From contig NC_087069.1 in the NCBI RefSeq assembly GCF_963678635.1, forward strand, positions 17,892,660-17,956,659: DNA of 64,000 nucleotides. Reading direction: 5' to 3'. The stretch is from Symsagittifera roscoffensis (lineage: Eukaryota > Xenacoelomorpha > Acoela > Convolutidae). Positions 54,468 through 64,000 of this stretch are shown in pieces. The position numbers and the translations under genes were made by a program. Numbering within the stretch: position 1 is the first letter of the stretch; each line of letters begins with the position of its first letter. The notes below the pieces were generated by a model. The model had not been told where the DNA came from. It was given only the letters and a program-made list of their open reading frames with translations, and made no database searches.

Positions 54468-56698
54468 GTTAGAACCCTTTCCACTCACTCTCAGATACGG
54501 TTACGTAGATTAAATATAAAGTATACACTTCATAAACCAATCAAAATCAGATAAGAAAACAAACATGCCCAAGAATAACAAGACCACTCGTATCAGGGCG
54601 AAGCCCTGAATGTGCGCACTGCCTTTGAAGGTCTATGGAGCAGTAATAACATGAACAAAAATCTAATAACACAAAACGGATTTTTTTCTCATTGAGATTT
54701 TTGAGAACATCATTGAGAACATCATCCTCCCACTCGCCATAAAAAGTACAAAGTGATAGACTCCGCTCCTATGGCAAACCGTCCTCCTATCAATGATAGT
54801 AAGCCCCGATCCTATCAGTTACGGCAAATAAGCTTCCTTTAACCTTTAACTACTTTGGAACCATTTTTAAGACGGATTAAATCTCCGCTTACGCGTTAAT
54901 AGTGCGAAATATATCGCGCATTAATAGTCCCAAATTAGGAAAAAATGGCTCTTTTTGAACCCCCACAACTTTACAAAAAAAGATCGCAGATTATATAACA
55001 CTACTTTATGAATGATATAAAAAATTTTGACAAATATGGCTAATTAAAAATGCGAAATTTGTCTGACGAAAATAAAATCTACCCCGAGCACAAATATTCC
55101 GTTACTTTCGGTACGAAAGTCGGAACAAAAGGAAAAACGAAATTAAAAAAACTTGATTTTTTTTCCAAATGAGGTGAGCAGACTGTTGTATTTGCAATAG
55201 CAATTTGGTATTCCAACTATGGAGAAGTTAAACTTGTTTTCCATAAGTTGAGCTAAATTCAGACGAAATTGTACCTTGATTGAATCTAGAAAAATACATC
55301 ATCAAAATATGGTGCTTAAGAATCCAAAATAATTTGCTCCTCTTACCCAAGTTCACTAAAAATGCTTACAAAAAAACTTTTCTTACTTTGGTTGACCAAA
55401 AATGCTTGTCATACAATTTAATATATAGAACAATTCATTCCTACACCACAATACATATAGAATACTGTAGAAAACTGTGGTTAACACGTGCTTCTTGCAA
55501 TCTATATTTTATATTCAATGAATGAGCATATCCTAGTTTACTTACAATGTAAATCTTGCAGGATTATTGCAAAAGGATCAAAAGTTCGCAAAATCATGCA
55601 AGAAGGTTACAAGATTTGTATTTCCAATCCTGAACTCATATCTTGCAAGATTCTTGAAAGATTTGCTTTCCCTTATTCATGTAGAAAATTCACTGATTTG
55701 AATATTATTTGCGTAAACATTTGAATTGGCAAATTTTCACATTTTTTTGCAAACTATCTTTTTATTGGGGTTAGTTAGCTGTAAAAACCATTCGGTTATT
55801 TACACAATTAATTTTTTCAAGCTGTACTTTTATGAATCCATTAAGAAATTTTACTAAAAACGGTGTATAAAACCTTAAAAAATTTTGGTTTTGCATACAA
55901 TTGTTCAAAAGCTTACTATTTTTAAAATCTCCCTACAGAAGTATTTTTTACTTTCCTTTCCTTCTGTGACTTTTAATCTCAAAATTTTTTGCTTGTATTG
56001 ACATTTTGACTTGATACAATAATTAGCCTATCACAAGATTACTCCGACCTTGTTGACCACTCATATACTAAGAAACAAATCTTTGGGTGAGATGGGAGGA
56101 AAGAAAATAACTCTGAGCTAAAACGAATTTGTGGTGAAATTTCAAAAAACTCAATATTTTTGATCAATCTATACTATAAATTGTGATTACTTTTATTCAT
56201 CTTCTACTACTTGGCGCGCGTTAAGAACATTTTTTCGAAGACGTTTTTCAGCAAAAGTCTGTTCAGGTAGAAAAATGAATTGGATGGAATTGAAATAGAT
56301 TTCTTAGGCTACACATTTGTATTCTGGCTCTAACCAATCACCGTCCTATCATCAACTTATAATCTACATTACAAAAAATCTACAGAGAGGGGGACAATAA
56401 ACTTTTTTGATTTGTTAACGGTGCTTAAATGATTTAGGGTGAACTGTCGATTTGAATAACTCCTTAGAGCTTTTACTATCTTGAGATAATCCATTTATTT
56501 TAAATACTAAGATTTTCTGACGATAGTAACACATAATTTCTTAAATCTTGTTGATTTCACAGATAATCCAATTTTTCAAACTGCACATAATCTGTCTTAA
56601 TCTGTCTAAATAACAAGTCGTTTCCATCGGTTGCGATTTCCAATATGTCCCGCATTGGAGTTCCATGGAAAAAAAATCGATTACAGTCGGGTTTTCTA
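54468..56698. other. gene B intron, AT-rich, no feature of note
   Basis: Noncoding. It contains a small perfect hairpin TCAGGGC-GAA-GCCCTGA near 54594-54610 and little else that could be recognised. Confidence 0.5.
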
Positions 56699-56835
56699 GT
56701 CAGTGTCCACAAAAGTGAAAACAAATCGATGATAAACAATTAAAAATGGATTATAATATTACTATTTTTCGAGGCAACAAAATCCTTTTTTCATCCATTA
56801 TAATCGATTTTTTTTTCGCTTTTGTGAACACTGAC
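56699..56835. repeat. 137-bp inverted repeat (hairpin, MITE-like)
   Basis: GTCAGTGTCCACAAAAGTGA (56699 on) pairs with TCGCTTTTGTGAACACTGAC (ending 56835). Complementarity extends to about 37 bases per arm with a few mismatches and includes ATCGAT. Related sequence (ATCGATT.GTTTTCC..TTT, then ATGCGG) recurs right after it at 56850-56885 and at 57830-57865. Confidence 0.75.
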
Positions 56836-57030
56836 AATGAAAGTAAATCATAATCGATTGTTTTCCCATTTTACTGAGATGCGGCTTTCAACACACATAA
56901 GTCTTTTCTACATTTGAAACTAAAGTTGGTTACTTGTTGTTCAATTTAATTTTTTTCTGCCTAGCTTTGATATTTTGGTTACTTTTTATGTTACTCAAAA
57001 ACTGAATTTTGTTTATTAATTAGAAACTTT

Positions 57031-57050
57031 GGGGGGGGGGGGGGGGGGGG
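57031..57050. repeat. G20 homopolymer and downstream G-rich low complexity
   Basis: Twenty consecutive G, followed by GGGGGTGG-type repeats to about 57195. The exact length in a draft assembly is unreliable. Confidence 0.9.
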
Positions 57051-57198
57051 TAAAGTTGTAGTTGGCTTACAACAAACTCCATGTCCCGGGTGCTTCAGGT
57101 GGGGGAGGCGCTCAGCGGTGGGGGTGGGCTCATTGGTGGGGGTGGCTTCAGGTGGGTGGTTGGGGGTTCAGTGGGGGGGGGAGGTTAAGTGGGGGGGC

Positions 57199-57489
57199 GG
57201 AGCAAAGAGGCAAACGTAAGGGGGATTGAAGGGTTAGGCACATGTCTCTCAACACGAGGGTCATGCGTTCGAAGGGTTAGTCGAGTGGGTTAGGCACATG
57301 TCTCTCAACACGAGGGTCATGCGTTTGAATCCCGCTTCAGTCACGGCTGGAGGGGTCCCAGTGTCATCCGCCTCCTCAAGGTGGGACCGGCTGCGGCGAA
57401 ATGGATGACATCTCCCCCTCCCCCATGGTTGGTCCTGCACTGAGCAGGCCGGGGGCAAATAAAAAAAAAGGGAGCAAAGGGGCAAACGT
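57199..57489 (+). mobile_element. tRNA-derived SINE with target duplication
   Basis: TTAGTCGAGTGGGTTAGG (57277-57294, A-box-like) and GCGTTTGAATCCCGC (57321-57335, B-box-like) are spaced as in a tRNA. A non-tRNA body follows (GGGACCGGCTGCGGCGAAAT), then an A-rich end (AAATAAAAAAAAAG, 57457-57470). GGAGCAAAGAGGCAAACGT (57199-57217) and GGAGCAAAGGGGCAAACGT (57471-57489) are a 19-bp target duplication with one mismatch. A partial extra copy of the tRNA-like head lies at 57231-57273. Confidence 0.78.
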
Positions 57490-58176
57490 TAGAGGGGGGG
57501 GGGGGGGGAGAATTTAACGGAATCTTTTTGCAATTTGAGTTTAAGTTCAGAAATGGATTAGGCCGTACCCTCGTTTTGCAAAGTTTCTGCAAAACTCACT
57601 TGATAAATGCAGAAGTTCTTGCAAAATTTTGCACGACGTGCGAAATAAAAATTTTAATGTGATTTCCTACTTAATCTAAAATCCATTATAATGGATTCGA
57701 AATGAATTATAATGCATTTTGTTTTGGCGAGAAAAAATGGATTTAAATCCATTTTTAGTCCAATTTTGTTGTCTGAATGTAACATCGGAATCGATTATAT
57801 TTACAACTTTTGAGACCACAAAAATCCATTATAATCGATTTGTTTTCCTTTTTCTTAAATGCGGGTATGTCTATTATGGATGTCAAGCTACACAAACATC
57901 AGTTTTACGATTGTGAAAATAGGCAATAGGAATACTCGATCGAAGAATTACAGTTACTACGTCAACCTTACATTATAATTATGATTGATCGAAATAGTTT
58001 TATAAAAGTTACGAGCTTCGCTCAACAAACGAGCAAGTCTGAATAGAGGAGAAATAACATAAACTGAGTATGCTTAGCCTGTGATTCCCTTTCTCTGATC
58101 ATCTGCGACTCGCGCCAAACACTTTTTGTTCACATGAGGGCTTTCTAGATCTTACTTTGGTTCTTCATGTTTCTAG

Positions 58177-58304
58177 AGCGATGCTGCAAATTTCAAGTGT
58201 GGGTATATCGTGAGAAAGGACAAAAGTATGGATACGGACCCCTAGAATACCTGAAATCATTGAGCAATTTCTCCAGTTTCGGTAAACGTCTCAACTACAT
58301 TTCG
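58177..58304 (+). CDS. gene B, exon B3
   Basis: After TTCATGTTTCTAG the exon reads RCCKFQVWVYREKGQKYGYG, PLEYLKSLSNFSSFGKRLNY and ends IS at a GTAAGA donor. It has the same length (128 bp), phases and Cys pair as exon A3. The next exon is not seen before the Gypsy element that starts 515 bases downstream, so the remaining gene B exons lie beyond it or are lost. Confidence 0.75.
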
Positions 58305-58819
58305 GTAAGATGCCCTTGTCATTCGAGAGATGTTGAATGATTTTTTTTTTAAAATTTGCATCGTCTTATAAGGAGTCTGGTAAGAATCTTGCGAGGTCTT
58401 GCAAGATAATCTTTATTGATCGACTACGGTAACCGACCACACTTTTCACCAGATCCTTACCTTTGAAATATCATACATTTGGTGTTTGATGCGGCAATTT
58501 TGCTGCCGATAACCATCAATTTTGCGCCTAAGTTGGTTTTTATTGGCAGCCTTTACGGCATCATAAACTACATGCGTAGGTTTTCATTAGAAAGGAGCCG
58601 AAAAAAAACTAATTTTTGCCCTTTTATTCATGAATAGCAAAAGTTCACAGAGGAGCAGGGAAGTTACTAAGATCCACAATTATCTTGAAGTTGATCAATA
58701 ATCTCATTTTCGACCTTCAATGATCCGCAATTGTTGCATAAGGATGCGACATTATTTCGAAGCTCCGAAAAATACTACACACATGCAGGTGTCTTTTTAA
58801 ACCAAGATAACAACAACGG

Positions 58820-59027
58820 TGAGATAGGGACCAGTTTTGAGTTTATGTAAGTGCTATCAACTTGTTCTTTTTGTCTGGGGACCTGCTGTCGTGACCTTGC
58901 GATCTCTAATGTCCGATGGGATCTGAAATAAAAGAGTGCAGTAAGATTTCGATTTGATGCCTAACAGTTTGTCTACAATACAACTTATCAACAACCTTTT
59001 TGATCTTATACAGATACGACTTTAACA
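58820..59027 (+). repeat. 5' LTR of the mag-like element
   Basis: TGAGATAGGGACC at 58820 resembles the LTR starts at 43242 and 47643, and shares GTTTATGTAA. It ends TTTAACA directly before the primer site. An AATAAA lies at 58929-58934 (GAAATAAAAG). Its partner LTR is outside the window, so the start rests on similarity to the other copy. Confidence 0.65.
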
Positions 59028-60360
59028 TGGCGCAGCCAGCAGAGAAAAAAAGAGGGGGGGAAATCCACTAAATATAATAGCATTTTGGGAAACACGAACA
59101 CCGGAACCTCCAGTTTACTGGGAGGAGTGGATAATTAAATTTCACTGGGGGATGATAGCAAAATACGACATTGATCCCGATGATTTCTATTTTGCGAGTA
59201 CTCTAAATGCGGCGGCTATCACGGCGTTGCCTGAGGAGGTCAATGGTAAAAACCGTCTCGATTCGGAAAAGAAGTTAAAGTTTAATCTATATATTTGTAT
59301 CGGAGACGAGGCGCAACGGATAATCAAAGCACGAAAACCGATGGTTAATATTAAAACGGTACGGTACCCACGGGTCCTTGATGAGATGCAAAATGTTTTC
59401 CAACGTGAGCGGAATGTAACTCATAAACGGGGACTTTTCTACGGACGAAAACAACGTCAGAACGAAACGTTCGAAAAATTCCAAGCGAAACTAAGCGCCC
59501 TAGCAGGTAGATTTGATTTTTCAAATGCGGCCGAAAATGTTCGTGATATTTTCATTATGAATATGCGGGAATCCGATTGCCAACGAGAATTATTACGATC
59601 AACAAAGTTACCTGAGGAAGTCTACCGGATCGCCTTATCATATGAACGTGGTGAGCGCGCATACAAATCATATACGGGAAAACCAGCTTCAACAGCTCCG
59701 GCAATTTCAATAAAACAGGAACCAGTAAATAACATAAGAAATACACAAGGATTTTTCCGAGGTCGAGGACGCGTGGGACGTGGAGGATACACCCAAGGAT
59801 CAAGTAGTAGTGGGGGAAGCGGCAATAACCGTAGGTGTTACAATTGCGACGCACCAAATTTTATCCTTGACCACATCGCGAGTTGTCCTGCAAAGGGAGC
59901 AACATGCAACTCGTGCCAAAAATTGGGAAATTTTGAACGAACATGTCGAGGAATTAGGAGAGGTACTAACCAATGGAGAGGACGAGGACGAGTCGGCATA
60001 GTTAGAGATGAAACTGAGCATCATCAGAGTACGCAGAACGTAAATGACTTGAATGAAGATCCAGTGTCGTGGGTGAATCAGCAGGGGAGCGAGGAAAATG
60101 AATCCATGACGTCAGGATTGGACGATTACATGGTAATGTCAATAAAAAGGAAGAAGAATGAGACTGAACTGAAGATCCCTGGGGCCCGAGTTCAGGTTGA
60201 GGTGTCAGGAAAGAAGATGTGGTTGTGGATAGATAGTGGATCCCCAGTGACGATTTTCAGCATAACGGACCTAAAAACAGCGTTAGGTAAGGCGAATATT
60301 CAACTACAGCCTTCAAAAGATGAATTTTTGGATTACAATAACAACCGAATAAACAAACAT
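59027..60360 (+). pseudogene. mag-like gag and protease (first part)
   Basis: The frame from the ATG at 59027 meets a stop after 14 codons unless one base is added in the G7 run at 59054-59060; with it, the frame joins AFWETRTPEPPVYWEEWIIK and the long frame from 59152. Capsid-like region: YPRVLDEMQNVFQRERNVTH, GLFYGRKQRQNETFEKFQAK. The nucleic-acid-binding region has CYNC...DHIASC, but the second knuckle reads CNSCQKLGNFERTC, with Asn for the zinc-binding His. Gly/Arg-rich tracts flank it. The protease active site is MWLWIDSGSPVTIFS (about 60218-60262, DSG). Coding then leaves this frame near 60352-60364. Confidence 0.82.
59028..59045 (+). promoter_or_regulatory. primer-binding site (tRNA-Ser type)
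   Basis: TGGCGCAGCCAGCAGAGA directly follows the LTR. TGGCGCAG is the primer start used by several gypsy elements primed by tRNA-Ser. The ATG at 59027-59029 overlaps it and is probably the gag start. Confidence 0.7.
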
Positions 60361-60807
60361 ACTGGGGAAGGTAGCAGTGATGATGTCATTAAACGGCTGG
60401 GCAGCACCAGCACAAGTGTCAGTAATATCCGGAAATCATCAGTCAATCCTGGGGCGCGATCTGATGGGCACCCTGGGCCTCGAGTTAGTTCAACGGAAGA
60501 AAATGATGGGAATCACAGGGGAAGGGAGCAGTCAAGAGGAGGAGGAATATGACGAATTGCAAACATACTTCTGTAAATTGTACCCAAGTTTATTTACTAG
60601 AACAGGAAAGATCCGGAACGCGAAAGTTAGAGCTGAATTTTTCGAAAATTTGAGGCCTATACAACAAAAAGGGCGCAGGGTGCCTATCAGTCTACAAGAC
60701 AAGATGGATAAAGAAATTCATCGGCTGATAAATGAAGGGCATATCGTAAAATTACAAGAGTGCTCAGATAAGTATTTCGTCTCCCCTATCGTGATTACAG
60801 TAAAAAA
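60361..60807 (+). pseudogene. mag-like protease end and RT N-terminus
   Basis: The frame reads GKVAVMMSLNGWAAPAQVSV and QSILGRDLMGTLGLELVQ (the protease ILGRD motif), then FCKLYPSLFTRTGKIRN, AEFFENLRPIQQKGRRVPIS, KEIHRLINEGHIVKLQECSD, KYFVSPIVITVKK (RT entry). It ends in a single-base break in the A6 run at 60802-60807. Confidence 0.82.
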
Positions 60808-61718
60808 GATGGAAGTATAAAAGTAGCGCTGGAATCAAGAGAATTGAACCAAATGCCAAATAAGTACCAAATGCCAAATATTGACGAACTAGTAGACGGA
60901 GTAAGTCAGATTATCGCGGAGAAAAAAACGGGGAATGTATATTTTACAACATTGGATTTCGCATATGCGTACGACAAGTCGCCTTAGAACAAAAAACAAG
61001 CGAGCAACGCAATTTCTCACTAGTCGGTGTGAAATCCACGGGAACTTATCGTTTTAAAAACGGATTTTACGGGCTTAAGTCAATTCTGGCGGAATTCCAA
61101 AAAGTAATTGATAATTTACTTAAGGAATTTCCTCAAGCTAACGCGTTCATAGATGACATTTTAATTGCTTCAAAAGGAACTAAGATCGAACACATTGCGT
61201 TGGTGGAAAAGATATTGAAAAAGCTGGATGTCTCCAATGTCGCGTTAAAATTACGAAAATATGAGTTTGCAAAGACAGAGTGCAAATGGCTCGGATATCG
61301 GATTGGGGAAAATGGCATCACGATTCTAGTAAGAAAAACACAAGCAATAGAGGACCTGAAAACCCCAAAATCTCGAAAACAGTTGAAATCTTTAATGGGT
61401 TCACTACACAGTTTACACAAATTTTTACCCAAACTCGCGGAAATAAGCGCACCTTTAAGGCCACTACTGAGCCAAAATAACGATTTTGTCCGGACGCCCG
61501 TTTGCGAAAATGCGTTCCAACAATTAAAATCGCTTGTGGAAAATATTGTCAAATTACGACATTTCGACATTCGCCGTGAAACTAGAATTATTTGTGAAGC
61601 TAGTCACGATGGCTTAGGGGCCGTGTTAGAACAGTACTGCGCATCCGGGTGGCATCCGATTTCGTTTGCATCCCGTTACCTTAAGCCGGCTGAAAAAAAT
61701 ACTCTACGAATGAATTAG
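60808..61718 (+). pseudogene. mag-like reverse transcriptase and RNase H start
   Basis: Two frames joined near 60973. The first gives VALESRELNQMPNKYQMPNI and TGNVYFTTLDFAYAY (RT motif A); the second gives VALEQKTSEQRNFSLVGVKS, YRFKNGFYGLKSILAEFQKV and the catalytic box NAFIDDILIAS (about 61138-61170, FIDD in place of YxDD). The connection follows (CKWLGYRIGENGITI), then RNase H start RIICEASHDGLGAVLEQYCA. A one-base break in the A7 run at 61693-61699 ends it. CAAATGCCAAATA occurs twice in tandem at about 60850-60882. Confidence 0.84.
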
Positions 61719-62040
61719 AATTACTCGCGGTAGTGTGGGCCGCGGAACATTTTCGAAAATATATATCCGGCCGGTATTTCACAGTCATATCTGATCATAA
61801 AGCGCTACTTACATTGTTGAATTCGTCACCGAAAGGAAATAAAACGTTCTTCAGTCGATTAACTTGATGGTATGATCGACTGGTGCCATACGATTTTGAA
61901 CATAGACAAGTTGAACATAGACAAGGGTCGAAAATGGAGATGGCTGTTGAACATAGACAAGTTGAACATAGACAAGGGTCGAAAATGGAGATGGCTGACT
62001 ATTTGTCTCGGTTTCTGTCCGCAGAGGCACCCGAGACAAG
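61700..62040 (+). pseudogene. mag-like RNase H C-terminal part
   Basis: STNELELLAVVWAAEHFRKY, YFTVISDHKALLTLL, a TGA near 61866, then DRLVPYDFEHRQ and ADYLSRFLS. The Glu, Asp and DHKALL signatures are intact. A 51-bp in-frame tandem duplication (61898-61948 and 61949-61999; EHRQVEHRQGSKMEMAV twice) has been added just before the ADYLSR motif. Confidence 0.8.
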
Positions 62041-63565
62041 TCATTACGGTGAAAATTTTACAGTAGCGAAGATAAGAATGATAAACGCGGTATTGAAGCC
62101 CAAGGATAAAACGAAGCCTAGGGGCCAGAAAATGAATAAAATTCAGCCAAAATTGATGGTCATGGGGGGCGAACAGTCATGTTTCGACACAACGAAATCA
62201 GTTCCATCCAATGAGAATGAAAGAAAAGATGAATATGCAAATATTCATCATGAGCACGAACGCTCAATAGAGGGCGTGTTTACATGCAACCGGCGGTTAA
62301 CCAATCAGCGTCGAGATATTTGCATACCAGCGGAAATATGCAAATACCGAAGAAAGAGATTCAGACGTTGTTCTCATTGCTTAAATTACAGTTGCAGGCC
62401 TTCATTTTTGATGAATTACAATCGCAATCTTTTCATTTCGAATAATTACAATAGCAAGCCTCCTACGTTAAAAAATTATAGTTGCAAGCCTTCCATCTTA
62501 CAAAATTACAGTGAAAAGCCATTTACTTTAAAAAATTACAGTAGCAAACCCTTAACTCTGAATAATTTGAGTAACTTGAACGATAAAAACATGAGTAATT
62601 CGCCCGAAAAAAATGATCCTCCAGCTTCGGCCATCGTCAACACATCAACTAATTCTGCAAATGTGAACCTAAACGTTGTACTGAACCACTTAAATCAATC
62701 TCCCAGTGTTAGTTCGGATTCCGATAATGAAGTGATACCACCCGAAAAACTTGATATAAAACAGACTAACTGTAAAAAATTAAATACAATCATCTCTTTT
62801 CCACACCAGTTCCCCGGTTTATCCTACCCACTTGTACAGAACGACAAATGGATCTATTCTATAGTGCCACCAGACAGTAAAATCAGGAAAAAGATTGAAC
62901 ACCCGGAAGCTTTGAGTTTAAAATTGAATGAAGCAAACATTGAAAAAAACTACGTGTTAACTTATCTTCAGGAAAATAAGAATTACAAGTTTGGAGCATT
63001 GATATCCCGTGCGTTCAGCGCGTTACGTTTTGTGCCCCACTCTAAAACTGAATTAACGCCTTTTGAAGCCTACCATGGACGAGAAGCAAATACGGTTCTG
63101 CGAAATTTAACGAAAAAACCGTCATTGAAAAACTTAAATTGGAACAATGTTGTTAACCAAAATTTATCTTGTTTAGACAAAGCGGGAAATGTCCCGGAAG
63201 TAGAACTCACCCTAGATTGGGAGAAGAAAAGCGATTTGGTGTACGCTCCACAAAATAGGAAAACTCCAATCTTTTTGGATGACGAGGTGGTAGCGGATCC
63301 CAAGGCTCAGGAAGTAGTTGACCCCAAGGAAATAAGATCACCTAAAGCTCCAACATGGCTCAAAAAGCACAAGACCAGCTCAACGATCGTTTACCAAAGG
63401 ACTGGAAAAACGGATCCAAAGGACCCAAGAAGGTATAAACGTTTGCCATTACAAATTGAAAAATTGACTAAGCATACGGTGCAGATGACAAAAGGGTCGT
63501 TACTAAGGAGGAGTGGTGTTTCTTTTAGATCGGCGGTCGAAGAAAGCCTAATTGAGACCGAGTAG
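62041..63565 (+). pseudogene. mag-like spacer and integrase remnant lacking the catalytic core
   Basis: The frame opens with TVAKIRMINAVLKPKDKTKP, shared with the 45.4 kb copy, then a basic region (CKYRRKRFRRCSHCLNYSCR), six 10-residue repeats (NYSCKPS.L. type, 62384-62563), a Ser/Asn-rich stretch and FPGLSYPLVQNDKWIYSIVP. From there it passes within about 200 bases to FSALRFVPHSKTELTPFEAY, the integrase end. The decayed copy has about 750 bases between the same landmarks, including the HHCC and first two catalytic Asp regions. So roughly 545 bases of integrase are missing, while the frame remains open to TAG at 63563. Confidence 0.75.
62384..62563 (+). repeat. six 30-bp tandem repeats encoding a 10-residue unit
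   Basis: Units start at 62384, 62414, 62444, 62474, 62504 and 62534, each beginning AATTA(C/T)A, with a seventh partial unit at 62564. The translated unit is about N-Y-S-C-K-P-S-T-L-K. Nucleotide divergence between units is substantial while length and frame are kept. Confidence 0.92.
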
Positions 63566-63850
63566 AAACGTACATAGTACCCCGGGCCAGTGTATAAGCG
63601 CAGAGCCGAGAAGGATCGGGTCGAAATGGAGAACGCGAGAAGATCGACGAAACAACGTATAGTGGAGTACAGTGCGGACGAGAGTGAGGACGACGAAGAT
63701 AGCGTACCGGTGAAAATTACGGCGAGCGAAGGAAACGATGTACCGTCGGGAACGGCTAGGGAGAGATCACCAAGAACCGTCGGTGGAAAACGAAAAAAAG
63801 GCGAGTGCGAAACAGCGACGAGAAAACCAATACGACAGGGGCGGAGTTGA
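63566..63850 (+). pseudogene. mag-like pol C-terminal basic/acidic tail
   Basis: In the same frame as the integrase remnant, after TAG (63563) and a second TAG (63575). Reads YKRRAEKDRVEMENARRSTK, EYSADESEDDEDSVPVK, GGKRKKGECETATRKP and ends with TGA at 63848. A counterpart tail is at 47090-47258 in the decayed element. G6 at 63855-63860 with flanking purines may be part of the polypurine tract. Confidence 0.65.
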
Positions 63851-64000
63851 CAAAATGGGGGGAGTTATGATCCACCGAATAGAGCACAAGTGAGAACCAC
63901 TGAAAAAAAAAGGAGAAAGGAAACCTTTAGAGAGGTTTGGCAGGTGTGCCTGAAAACTCAATGTTAACTAAAACTTAACTAGTACCATGATCCAATAGAA

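Larger units (their letters stand above)
58820..64000 (+). mobile_element. mag-like Gypsy element, 3' end outside the window
   Basis: It starts with a TG...CA LTR and a tRNA-Ser-type primer site, followed by gag, protease, RT, RNase H and an integrase remnant. By comparison with the copy at 43.2-47.8 kb, the 3' LTR should begin at about 63990-64000, at or just beyond the window edge. Four or five single-base frame breaks and a missing integrase core make this copy defective. Confidence 0.85.

Noticed and set aside
57001..57195. G-quadruplex regulatory region
   Set aside because: The G20 run and G-rich repeats could form quadruplexes, but homopolymer low complexity in a draft assembly is a sufficient explanation and no gene start is near.
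1..64000. CRISPR arrays, bacterial operons, ribosomal RNA genes
   Set aside because: None seen; repeats here are tandem or inverted transposon and microsatellite sequences, and the gene structures are eukaryotic.

Overview
This is eukaryotic genomic DNA, almost certainly from an invertebrate animal. It is AT-rich, it has GT-AG spliceosomal introns, and an animal-type nicotinamidase gene with an EF-hand-like N-terminus (Drosophila Naam / C. elegans pnc-1 type) sits at the left edge. The species cannot be fixed from the sequence. More than half of the window is transposable elements inserted into and beside one another.

Left part (1-2.1 kb): the first two exons of the nicotinamidase gene lie on the minus strand (1380-1267 and 471-215). 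A short terminal-inverted-repeat element (746-1072) sits in the intron between them. Just upstream is the 3' half (GIY-YIG endonuclease) of a Penelope-like element, also on the minus strand.

Main body (2149-26701): one very large Ty3/gypsy-type LTR retrotransposon on the plus strand splits that Penelope-like element in two. Its 5' LTR is itself interrupted by a 2.3 kb minus-strand element encoding a reverse transcriptase and a restriction-like endonuclease. Without that insertion the LTR element is about 22 kb. Its order is LTR, 3 kb leader, gag, protease, RT, RNase H, an unusually long spacer, integrase, acidic tail, a macro-domain-like segment, a linker with hairpins, then a second 5.6-6.6 kb reading frame, 0.8 kb UTR and LTR. 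The second frame carries an SGNH/GDSL-esterase-like domain, a second related fold lacking the catalytic Asp/His block, and a large unrecognised region. The pol frame stays open for about 7.5 kb but is broken by five in-frame TAG/TAA codons, with a sixth in gag.

26.7-32.9 kb: the rest of the Penelope-like RT, abutting a decayed minus-strand relative of the giant element (RT to integrase zinc finger) that runs into a 200-base assembly gap. After the gap there is AT-rich DNA with three diverged copies of one repeat module.

33-59 kb: mostly AT-rich intronic or intergenic DNA. It holds exons of two paralogous plus-strand genes of unknown function: gene A (33674-41.8 kb) and gene B (53866-58304 or beyond). 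Their matching exons have identical lengths (143 and 128 bp) and phases. Between them lies a badly decayed mag-like Gypsy element (43.2-47.8 kb) with short LTRs, plus MITE-like elements, microsatellites and a tRNA-derived SINE.

Right end (58.8-64 kb): a better preserved relative of that mag-like element. It has a 208 bp 5' LTR, a tRNA-Ser-type primer site, gag, protease, RT and RNase H. The integrase catalytic core is missing, and a six-unit 10-residue repeat lies in the spacer. Its 3' LTR is not reached.
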